DNA of 13,659 nt from Karstenula rhodostoma CBS 690.94 (lineage: Eukaryota; Ascomycota; Dothideomycetes; Pleosporales; Didymosphaeriaceae): NCBI GenBank assembly GCA_010093485.1, contig MU001507.1, forward strand, positions 1 to 13,659, read 5' to 3'. The notes beneath the pieces were generated by a model. The model saw only the letters and a list, made by a program, of their open reading frames with translations. It was not told the DNA's origin and made no database searches. Within the stretch, counting starts at the first letter, position 1. Each line of letters opens with the position of its first letter. A program made the translations under genes and the position numbers. Below, one piece after another: positions 1-8,299 of the stretch.

Positions 1-95
1 ACCCTAACCCTAACCCTAACCCTAACCCTAACCCTAACCCTAACCCTAACCCTAACCCTAACCCTAACCCTAACCCTAACCCTAACCCTAACCCT
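1..95. repeat. Telomere, about 16 CCCTAA repeats
   Basis: Perfect tandem CCCTAA units (TTAGGG on the other strand) run from the first base to the last CCCT at 92-95. The C-rich strand reads 5' to 3' into the sequence, so base 1 is the chromosome's left terminus. No variant unit is present. TTAGGG is the usual repeat of filamentous fungi, vertebrates and others; the RIP pattern that follows points to a filamentous ascomycete. Confidence 0.99.
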
Positions 96-197
96 GGGAT
101 ATCCCGCCGGTGGGTCCACGGGCGCTGCGGGTCACCTCCGGCGACCCTCGCGCCCTACATCTCCTTACCAGTGACTAGTTCGAGCTACACGGGGTAT
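96..197. other. GC-rich, non-RIPed telomere junction
   Basis: About 100 bp of GC-rich sequence joins the telomere to the AT-rich block. It opens with the 10-bp perfect palindrome gggatatccc (96-105). It keeps eight CA or TG dinucleotides (for example near 110, 117, 125, 132, 157, 169, 172) and many CpG sites, whereas the next 13.4 kb has about 98 in total. It has therefore escaped the mutation that saturated its neighbour. No gene is seen. It may be the proximal part of a conserved subtelomeric sequence, or DNA added when the end was healed. Confidence 0.8.
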
Positions 198-299
198 TAT
201 AATAATATAGAACGTAGTTAATAGGTTTATACTATCTAATACCTATACACGATCTTTTCTACTTCTACTAGGATAATTACCCCCTACTAATTTATAATC

Positions 300-420
300 T
301 AAACGCTAATACTATATACTAACTATACCTATCTATACTCTAAATACTAATACTATCTATACACTAAATACTAATACTATCTATATACTAATACTATATA
401 TTATATTATTATATTATACT
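300..420. repeat. Short A/T-rich tandem repeats
   Basis: A 22-bp stretch beginning ctaaatactaatactatc occurs at 340-361 and again at 364-385, a period of 24 bp. Looser copies of ctaatacta/actatat surround it from about 306 to 405. The rest of 198-430 shows no reading frame I can support. Confidence 0.6.
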
Positions 421-431
421 TAGAATTAGAT

Positions 432-466
432 AAGGGGTTTACAGGAAAGTTTACTATAAGCCCCCT
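432..466. repeat. Palindromic motif, copy 1
   Basis: The copy starts aaggggtttacaggaaagtt and ends taagccccct. It is an imperfect inverted repeat with G and C runs at its ends and a gaaagttt core. It lies at the predicted 3' end of the 466-1085 minus-strand relic. See the other copies at 2666, 3824, 4711, 6370, 6644, 6715, 6785 and 6995. Confidence 0.6.
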
Positions 467-1085
467 AGTTATACCTAGCCTACCTATTACCTATAAAGGC
501 GTCTAGGTCCTCTATAGTATATACTCTAAAATACTTATATATATTAAAGTTATTACTAGTATTATTATAAGGGTAGTTACCAAGCTTATTTATTATAAAT
601 AGTAAATTATTAAAATATCTAAATAGCTACTTTCTTTCTCTCTCTTTAAGTATATATTTCTTAAGTACCTATATCTACTTCTTATCTAGATTACCTAATT
701 CTAATTACGCGAACTAGTTTACTAGATTAGTAAGATATATATTCTTAGCTACTTAAATTATATCTATTATAATACCTATAACGCGCTTATTATACTCCTC
801 CTATAGTATTACCTACTTAAGACTATTTTCCTTATAATTATAGAGGTAGATAAATTTATTCTAGTTAGCTTTAATATCTATATTATTAAAGAATAAAGTA
901 ATACCACGCTTTTTCTCTATAGGTAGTATTACTTAGCGCTATATTTATATAGGTAGGTCTAGGGGTATTAAGACTATAAACGCCCCTAATTAACTAGACT
1001 AAAGTTTAGTAGTGTAGAAAGCTACTTTTTAATTCTCTATTATATCCCTAGAAACGCTAAACTCTATCTAGTTATCTAGAAGAGA
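466..1085 (-). pseudogene. Unidentified RIP-inactivated ORF relic
   Basis: Read on the minus strand in the frame whose codons have low coordinates divisible by 3, this stretch gives about 200 residues of protein-like composition. It is mixed in D, E, K, N, F and L, with a charged KERERK patch near 625-645 and a VYTIEDLDAF-like segment near 500-525. All interruptions are TAA or TAG, as RIP would create from CAA, CAG or TGG. The frame matches that of the C-terminal half of the SNF2 relic upstream, so it could be a distant extension of that gene, but the low-complexity DNA between them argues for a separate unit. I do not recognise a family. Both ends are uncertain. Confidence 0.4.
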
Positions 1086-1309
1086 TAGGTAGTATATACT
1101 ATTAAAAAGGAAAGCCTTTTATACTTTATAAATTATACTAATAATAGTATAGGTATTATTCTACTATTAGTAATTATAAGTCTCCCTTATAGATTAGTTA
1201 GTAGAGTACTTATTAGGATTAAATAACTTATAAAAGAGTTAAAATATATTATATACTTATATTATAGAATAGTAGGCGAGAAGGTAGTTTAGAGAAGGTA
1301 GTAGAGAGT

Positions 1310-1363
1310 AAAGAGAAGAAAAAGAGAAAAGAAGAAAAAAGAAAAAGAGAAAGAAAAAAAAAG
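1310..1363. repeat. 54-nt uninterrupted purine tract
   Basis: Every base from 1310 to 1363 is A or G (aagagaagaaaaagagaaaa and similar), and the purine bias extends back to about 1275. It could be simple-sequence DNA or a remnant of a Lys/Glu-rich coding tail on the plus strand. In the minus frame used by the flanking relics it would read as a run of Phe and Leu, which is unlikely as ancestral protein. The wider interval 1086-1690 contains only this tract and the minisatellite below. Confidence 0.75.
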
Positions 1364-1591
1364 TTATAAAATAATTACTAAACTATAAATAGATATTTTA
1401 GTAGATCCGCCTATATAATAGTATATAAGATATTACTAGGTTATACTATCTAAAGTAAAGGTTATAGTAAAGGCCACTATAGTAGATTCTTAATACTATA
1501 GTAAAAAAATATAAGTAAATAGTAGAATATATCTATAGATTAAAACTATTTATACTAACTATTATTATATAGTTCTAGACTATAACTCTAC

Positions 1592-1683
1592 TTTAATCTC
1601 TATCCCCTTTAATTTTTATCTCCTATTTTAATCTTTATCCCCTATTTTAATCTCTATCCCCTACTTTAATCTCTACTACTTAC
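1592..1683. repeat. 19-bp minisatellite, about 4.5 copies
   Basis: Units of the form tttaatctctatcccctac begin at 1592, 1608, 1627, 1646 and 1665. The last three intervals are exactly 19 bp and the first is 16. Copies differ mainly at C/T positions (tatctccta, tttatccccta), as RIP or drift would leave. Since 19 is not a multiple of 3 the array cannot encode a simple repeated peptide. It lies just beyond the apparent C-terminal end of the SNF2 relic. Confidence 0.75.
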
Positions 1684-2665
1684 TACTTCCTCTTTCTACT
1701 ACCTCTACTAAACTTCTTTAATACTATAGTTAAATAGTCTATATTCTTTAAATTCTTATAGGCCTTAACCTACTTTATAACCCGACTATATTTTTATATA
1801 TTTAGAGGTATAAAATTACTAGAAGGTAGATAATATATTAAATATTACTTTATATAATTAAGTATATTTTATATACTATACTTATCTAGGTACTTTTTAA
1901 TATCTAATACTTACTTATTAGAACTCTACTTTATATTAGCTTCTTAGGTAGCCTTAAACACTTCTATATAGATATTATTAAACGTCTAGAGACTATTATA
2001 TTATATAGAAATAATAGTTAGATAAGAATTTTATAAATTTATTCTAGTATCTTTAGTATACTTATTAAGCTTTATCTAGATTCTAAATAGTATATTACTT
2101 ACCTTTAAAATATAGTCTATAAGGTAGGCTATACTAGGTTTTTTCTTTTTCTTAGGTATAGACTTAGTATAAAAAATATTATCTAGGTTAAAACTATATT
2201 CCTCTATTTAGACTACTTTACACGCATTTAACTCTAGCTACCCTAATTTAATAATATCCTTAGCGAAGTTATCTAGAAAACTAGATATTCTAGTAATAGT
2301 CCTAGTAAAAGTAGAGGCTATAAGAGTATATATTATAATAAAAAACAGGACTAGAGTAGGCTACTACTTAGGAGGATACTTATAGTTCTTATACTTTTTC
2401 TTAATAAACTTTATAGCACGTTCGCTAAATATAAAGAGATACTTATAGTTAGTATTATTAAGGGCTATATTATACTTAGGCCTTTTAATAAAGGTATCTA
2501 GTATATTCTTATATACCTAAGCAATAATATCCTCTAGAATATTAAAGGTTTTAGTAAACTCCTTAATACCGTTTTTCTTAATAGTATAGTTAAAGAAAGT
2601 AGATACTAATACTAGTAAAGTAAGTAGGTTTTTACTAGAAAAGTTAGCAAGGATAGTTATTATAT

Positions 2666-2699
2666 AGGGGGTATATAGAAAAGTTTCTAGAGTACCCCT
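2666..2699. repeat. Palindromic motif, copy 2
   Basis: The copy starts agggggtatatagaaaagtt and ends gagtacccct. The core tagaaa-ag-tttcta is a perfect inverted repeat, with G and C runs at the ends. It lies inside the SNF2 minus-strand frame, downstream of motif VI, where it reads RGTLETFLYTP. Confidence 0.65.
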
Positions 2700-3823
2700 A
2701 AGTAAATTAACTTACCTATATTACTAAATACTATATATTTCTTAGATAGTAATATAGAAGAAGTATATACTTAAATATTAACTACTTTAATACTAATATC
2801 TAAGAGCCTGGTCCTCTATATTTTAATTTAAGGGGAAATCTATAAGAGCGCTAATATAACTATTATTCTAGAGATTATAGTTAGTACTAAATATCTAGAA
2901 GAATATAAGGAGGATATAAATTTTAGTCTTAATACTATTCTAGAGAGATTAAACCTAGTTATACTAGACTATACTATTAAAGGAGTAAACTAAAAATAGT
3001 ATATATCCTAATAATTTAAGAATTTCTTAGATAAGCTCCTAAATTAGAGGTATAAAAAACTATAGAATAATCTTCTTATTATAAACTAAAGTCTAGTCTA
3101 TAATAAGGGCTATAATTACTTATATTTTTAATAAGCACTTAAGGAACTTATAGGTAAGCTAAATATTATTAAGCTTATTCTAGTTAATATTATTAGGGAT
3201 AGTATTATAACCTATATCTAGTGCCTTTTTAAATAACTACTAAATATAATCGCCGTGTCCTTTTAAACTACCCTTAGGAAGTATATTATACTCTTTAAAA
3301 AGAAGAGACTAGTTATAGAACTAGAATTTATAATTTAGATTATACTTTAGGTTAAGGTAATTATTATTATATTTATATATAGAGTCCTTAGGTCGCTTCT
3401 CTATATTAACCTTAATATATAGGTACCTAAGGAAAGGGTAAAACTTAATAATCTAAATAGTTTTCTAAGTATAGGCGTTAACTATAAGAATATTTTAACT
3501 ATTAGAACTCTTATATATTATAAATATATACTTAGACTAGTATATAAACTAGTTATTATAGATATACTTATCTAATAGTATAAATACTTACTTAATAGTA
3601 TAATAGTACTTTAGTAGAATAGACCGGCCAATAATATTTCTAGATCTAGGGATAATAGCACTATTAAAGTTGTGTTTAAGTATAAAATATACTATAGTTA
3701 GTTATATAAGCTTACTTTAAATAATCTATTTATTATAAGTAGGGCTTAGGGTATTTATTATAAACTCTACCTAGTTACTATATAGAAACCTAAAGCGCGC
3801 GCTGTATATTATTAGTATATATT

Positions 3824-3857
3824 AGGGGGGAATATAGAAAAGTTTCCTAACCTCTCT
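3824..3857. repeat. Palindromic motif, copy 3
   Basis: It starts aggggggaatatagaaaagt and continues ttcctaacctctct. The right arm has C-to-T changes relative to the CCCC end of other copies. In the SNF2 frame it reads about ETFLYSP, almost the same peptide as copy 2. The SNF2 reading frame shifts next to it. Confidence 0.6.
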
Positions 3858-4710
3858 ATAGGGGAACTTACTTAGGATCCTCCTTATTAAGTAGGTAGGG
3901 GTTATTATAATCTAGGTAGAACCCTATAATATAGCCAGTCTTAGCTAACTCCTTATAGTATTCGTCCTTCTATTTAGTAAACTTATTAAGGAGGTTCGGA
4001 TCCTCTAGTAGTTTTAAATAGTTTCTAATATCTTCTATACCCCTAGATATAGGATAGCCCGATAATAGAAATAATCTATATAGGTATAACTATAAAATAG
4101 TCCTCTATATAGAGCTCTAATTCTATAGAAAGTCTTATACCTTATTATAAAATACTAGCCTAAACTTATAATTAAAAGTATAGATATACTTACTTAGAGG
4201 TTTAGTTAATAGGGAATTAGGCTATATCTTATAGTCCTAAAAGTTAAACTTATCTAACTTAAAACTATTTTTCTTAGTAAATAATTTAACGTTCTCCTTA
4301 ATATAGGACTAGAAAGTGTAGGGGCCGGTAAACTTAGCTATATAATTATAGAAGGCTATAAAGATAGTATACTAGTTATAAGGATTCTTATAGTTCTAAA
4401 TATTTAAATTAGTATTAGGGAAACTAGTAACTACTTTAAAACCAGACGTAGCTAATAACTTATTAGGGGAGATTATAAAGATAGTAAAGTAAATTAATAT
4501 TTATATAAGCTTAGTTACTATCTAATAGTAAAGTCTAGCTAAGGTAAAATAAAGAAAGGGTCTAGATTTATCTCTAGACTACTTATAATTTAAGTTTATA
4601 GTAGGCTAGGTAGGTTACTTTTTATAGATATTAGTAAGCTTTAGGTTAAGGCGGTATTCGCGATTTAGTATAACCTATAACGAGTTAGTAGGGTAGAATA
4701 GAATATAGCT

Positions 4711-4742
4711 AGGGGGTTTATAAGAAAGTTTTCTATAAACCT
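4711..4742. repeat. Palindromic motif, copy 4
   Basis: It starts agggggtttataagaaagtt and ends ttctataaacct. The arms (tttataagaaa and tttctataaa) pair with one bulged base. It lies between motifs I and Ia of the SNF2 relic, in a different codon phase from copies 2 and 3. Since the surrounding translation still fits motif Ia, this copy may be coincidental coding sequence. Confidence 0.45.
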
Positions 4743-6369
4743 ATTAAAAATATACCTTAAGTATAATTACCCCTACTTAGATAGTTTTACCTAATCTAAT
4801 TATATTAGTAATAATCCCACCTTTAATAGGTACTACTTTATTAACGCTAGCTAGTATATTAGTTGCCTATTTTATAGTAACTACCTACTACTATTTAAGA
4901 GAGAGTATTATATATAGTATTAACTTATACCTTATATTAGTAATATATATAGAGGCGCAGGCCTCCTTAAGGTATATTAGGGCGAATACGCTATTATTAC
5001 TACCTATTTTAAAAATTTCCACGCTATAGTTATTAGCTTACTTAGTAGGAAGAAATACTATATTAGCTACCTTACTCTATTTACTCCTTTATAGTATATT
5101 ATAGTTATCCTCTACTATAGTATTCTTAGTATCCCTATAAACCATTTCTACTTTCTCTTTAATAACTACTTTTAGTATATAGAATACTAACGTGCCGTCC
5201 TCCACTATAGGCTAGGAAGCCAGTAGAGTAATTTTTAAGTATTTCTAATAAAAATTATTAGCTACACAGATAATTAAATTCTTAGTATAATTAGGGTCTA
5301 TAATAATTTTAATATTATATAGATAGTATTTTATATACTTCTAGAGTATATTAATAGAGGCTCTATATAACTGGCACTTCGCAGTATCTATATTTATTAT
5401 ATAAATTATTATTAGGTGCGAATATATAGACTTCTCTAGCCAGGCCTTAGTAGCTAGGTTCTATAAAGTATAAGTATCCTATTTTTTAATATTAGCCAGG
5501 AAAAATATAAAGACTTCCTTATTTAATATCCCTTAGATATATTATAGCTCTACTACGCTAGGGGTAGTATTATTATATATAAGTATATCCTCCTCTAGCT
5601 TAGAGATTAGATTACTAACCTTTAACTATTTTATAACTAGGTAAGAAGGTACGCCTTAAGAGCTAATATTATTAGCTACCTTTTAGGTAGCTTATATATT
5701 CGTCTTCCTATTCTATACCCTAATAGTACCGGATTATATCTATATAGTAAGGGCTTTTATATATCCCTTTTAGGTTAATACTACTAGGTTCTTTAGGGCG
5801 CGTACTTTATTAAGGGGTTAGTTTAGCTATAGGATAATTTTATAACTAATTTATAGGTATATAAGAGTTATATCTTCTCCCTTAATCTTTACTTAGTTAA
5901 AGAATAATTATATAGGTTAGATAAAGATATACTCTATCTTCTTTATAAAGTAGGTCTAATAGAATACTAGACTCTAGAACTACTATACTTTAGGTAGGGT
6001 AATAAGTAATAGAACCTTATCTATCTTTAAAATACCCTCTTTAACTACTCTATCCAGGCTTAGTAACTACTTACTAAATTTAATATACTATATAATTTCT
6101 TTATAGGCTAAAGTAATAAGCAGGTTTATAATATATATTTAGATAAAGGTATTAAAAGATATAGTAAGTATCTTATTAGTAAAATCCCTAGAACTAGCGA
6201 TCTACCTTAAAAAAGGTACTAAGTCTAATATATATAAAATTCTATTTATATAGACTAAGGTTACTTCTATTTTATTAGCTACTATATCCTTTATATCTCT
6301 ACTATTACTATTATTAGATACTTCGTCTTTAAAGAAAGTAATAGGTATATTATCTAGTAATTAGTTACT

Positions 6370-6398
6370 AGGGGGGTAGTTAGGAAAATTTTAGAAAG
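6370..6398. repeat. Palindromic motif, copy 5
   Basis: It starts aggggggtagttaggaaaat, has a gaaaatttt core and lacks the C-rich end. It lies in the N-terminal part of the SNF2 frame, in the same codon phase as copies 2 and 3. Confidence 0.5.
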
Positions 6399-6632
6399 TA
6401 TTTATATATCTAACTTATACTATAGAAGTAGGAGTATATAGGCTTAGTAACCTAGTATACTTCTACTTTATAGTTAGGTTAGGTATAGTAAGGCCAGCTT
6501 TACTTAAGTCTAGTTAAGATAAGGGAGGCTAGTTAGAATCTAGGTTATACTAGTTTAGAAAACTAAATTTATTAATATATTTTTTTAAATCTAGAATACT
6601 AGGAGAGGAGATCTCTATATTAGATAATATAT

Positions 6633-6842
6633 TATAGGTATATAGGGGGTACTTAGGAAACTTTTTAATATCCCCCCTTAGACTAGTATAAGAGTATAGT
6701 AGTTATAGGTATATAGGAGTATATAGGAAACTTTTTAATATTCCCCCTTAAACTAGTATAAGAGTATAGTAGTTATAGGTATATAGGGGTATATAGAAAA
6801 CTTTTTAATATCCCCCCCTATACTAGTATAGAAGTATAGTAG
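6633..6842. repeat. 70-bp tandem repeat, three copies
   Basis: The string ctttttaata begins at 6661, 6731 and 6801, and agttataggt at 6701 and 6771, a strict 70-bp period. Each unit has a palindromic motif (6644-6678, 6715-6748, 6785-6819), with a G run, gaaacttttt in the middle and a C run of five to seven, and then a spacer containing actagtataagagtatagta. The array abuts the 5' end of the SNF2 relic, the position of a promoter or upstream regulatory repeat for that minus-strand gene. Units differ by only a few bases, so the array spread late or was kept uniform. Confidence 0.9.
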
Positions 6843-7350
6843 TAGTAAATATAGTAAGTATATTAAACTAGTATAGTTCTATAGGTAAAAAAGAAGAGAT
6901 AATAAAGAGGAAGAAAGACTATATACTAAATAATATTAATAAACTAATTCCTATTATAATAGGTTCTAATCTATACTAAGTTAGTAGTCGCTATAGGGGT
7001 TTATAGAAAAGTTTCTAGCTTATTACTTATTTAGTTAAAGGCAGCCTATTAGCTAGGGCTATATTATTTAGAGGTCCTTAGGAAAGTTTAGTATATCTAG
7101 TATCTCTTCTAGCCAAATCTAGCTAGTTACTATACTTATAATACTAGAGGTACTATAGCAGCTAAGGGTAATAGGAACAGGAACTATAGTAAAGGCAGTA
7201 AAAGGGCATTAAAAGATAAAGTAAATAAAAGTAGGAAATAAAAAGAATAAAAAGTTTAAATAGTATATATTTTATTTAAGTACTCTATTTACTTACCTAC
7301 ACTAAGCCTATATTATATAACTAGTATATTACCTAGGTAAGAGACCTAAG
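6843..7350. other. Gene-free interval
   Basis: I can support no reading frame here. The interval holds palindromic copy 9 at 6995-7020 and a weak half-copy, gaggtccttaggaaagttta, at 7071-7090. The stretch 7140-7215 keeps unusually many CA dinucleotides (gcagc, acagg, ggcagt, ggcatt), so it was less thoroughly mutated than its surroundings. Confidence 0.55.
6995..7020. repeat. Palindromic motif, copy 9 (left half)
   Basis: The sequence aggggtttatagaaaagttt followed by ctagct matches the left half and core of copies 2 and 8. The C-rich right end is missing. It lies in DNA without a gene. Confidence 0.55.
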
Positions 7351-8240
7351 TAAGAGATAATTATACTTTACCTAAAATTAGGTAGGGTATTAACTTATCT
7401 ATATCCCTCTATAGGAGCGTCCCTTATACGTCGCCTAGTTATTAGCTTAGTAAAATATAGGTATATAATATTACTATTCTTTCTACTATATATCTAGTCC
7501 TCCTATATCCTAGTCTCTATTTTAGATATATAATAGGAGTAGTTAGTTATACTATCCTAATATAAGGTATATTTTTATAATCTAGTTTAGTTCTAAAATA
7601 ATTCTTCCTATTTTATAGTTATCTCTAAAATCGACTACCTTTATAAAGTATATTCTAAAGTTATATAGTAAATTTATATCCTATCTATTTCTTTCTATTT
7701 CCTTAATTTTATTAATCTATTTAGAGCGCGTAGCTTTATATTTATTCTAAAGGATAGCCTAAGTATTATAAATTATATATTTATTAATATAGAAATCTTA
7801 TTAGGCTAGGGTAGTTTTTACTTTACTTATTCCTAGAAACGTTTACTCTAGATAGTAGTTAGTAGGTATTAGATAGAACTAGTAGTTACTCTTTACCTAT
7901 TTATTATCTATAACACACTAATAGGTTATAACAGTATCCCTAATATACTTAGCTTAGCTACTATTAGTACTAGTATACTAATTCTATCTATATTTAAACG
8001 GGTCTCCTTTAATAAAGTAGGTAATATAGTATAGCCTCTAGTAGGCTATATAAGTAGGTAATTTATTATAGAATAACTTAGCACGTAGCTTACTAGTATT
8101 ATTAATATTCTATATAAAGAAGTTAAGTTCTCTCCTTTATTTAGTAGAGGTAAAAGGTATATATAATAGGGAGCTCGCTATTTATAAATTAGGGCAGTAT
8201 ACTAGGACTATATAAGTATAAACTTACCTTAGAAAGAGGG
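7350..8240 (-). pseudogene. Unidentified RIP-inactivated ORF relic
   Basis: On the minus strand, in the frame whose codons have low coordinates of remainder 1 mod 3, about 290 residues read as plausible protein. The composition is rich in K, N, Y and I with RIP-type stops only. Recognisable stretches include a basic INKIKEIERNR patch (about 7730-7690) and KVVDFRDNYKIGRIILELN (about 7645-7590). I considered a retrotransposon Gag protein because of the length and basic tail, but found no zinc knuckle or other diagnostic motif. It lies just downstream of the TLH relic on the same strand and could be a neighbouring gene of the same subtelomeric cassette. Ends are uncertain. Confidence 0.4.
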
Positions 8241-8299
8241 TTATTTTATAGGTATTATTATATCCCTATAAGTATAGCTATAGGGTATTAGAGTATATA

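Larger units (their letters stand above)
1690..6640 (-). pseudogene. SNF2-family helicase relic, RIP-inactivated
   Basis: A minus-strand frame of up to about 1,650 codons carries SNF2 ATPase motifs in the right order. Motif I (4821-4783) reads GGIITNIIRLGKTI. Motif Ia follows near 4690. Motif II (4146-4135) reads YNKV-stop, which RIP would make from a DEVQ box. Motif III (about 4077-4051) reads RLFLLSGYP. Motif V (about 2924-2832) ends NL-stop-NNSYISALIDFP. Motif VI (2816-2778) keeps EDQAL followed by RIP-altered codons. The N-terminal 800 or so residues match no family I know, and about 360 residues follow motif VI. The frame shifts by one near 3800-3870, next to palindrome copy 3. No start codon remains; the 5' end is set where the frame meets the tandem array. 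SNF2 proteins move nucleosomes or DNA-bound proteins using ATP; this copy cannot be functional. Confidence 0.75.

Noticed and set aside
1310..1363. Poly(A) tail of a retroelement
   Set aside because: The tract is mixed A and G throughout and not a clean A run, and no retroelement coding sequence adjoins it.
198..1690. LTRs or long terminal inverted repeats of a transposon near the telomere
   Set aside because: I found no long direct or inverted repeat pair flanking any relic in the window; only short repeats are visible.
2823..3830. Plus-strand reading frame that looks protein-like
   Set aside because: It is the exact codon-phase complement of the SNF2 minus-strand frame. The minus reading carries ordered SNF2 motifs V and VI, and the plus reading carries nothing recognisable.
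432..4742. Palindromic motifs as introns
   Set aside because: They have no consistent GT...AG ends or branch site, are too short for typical fungal introns, and some leave the frame open through them.
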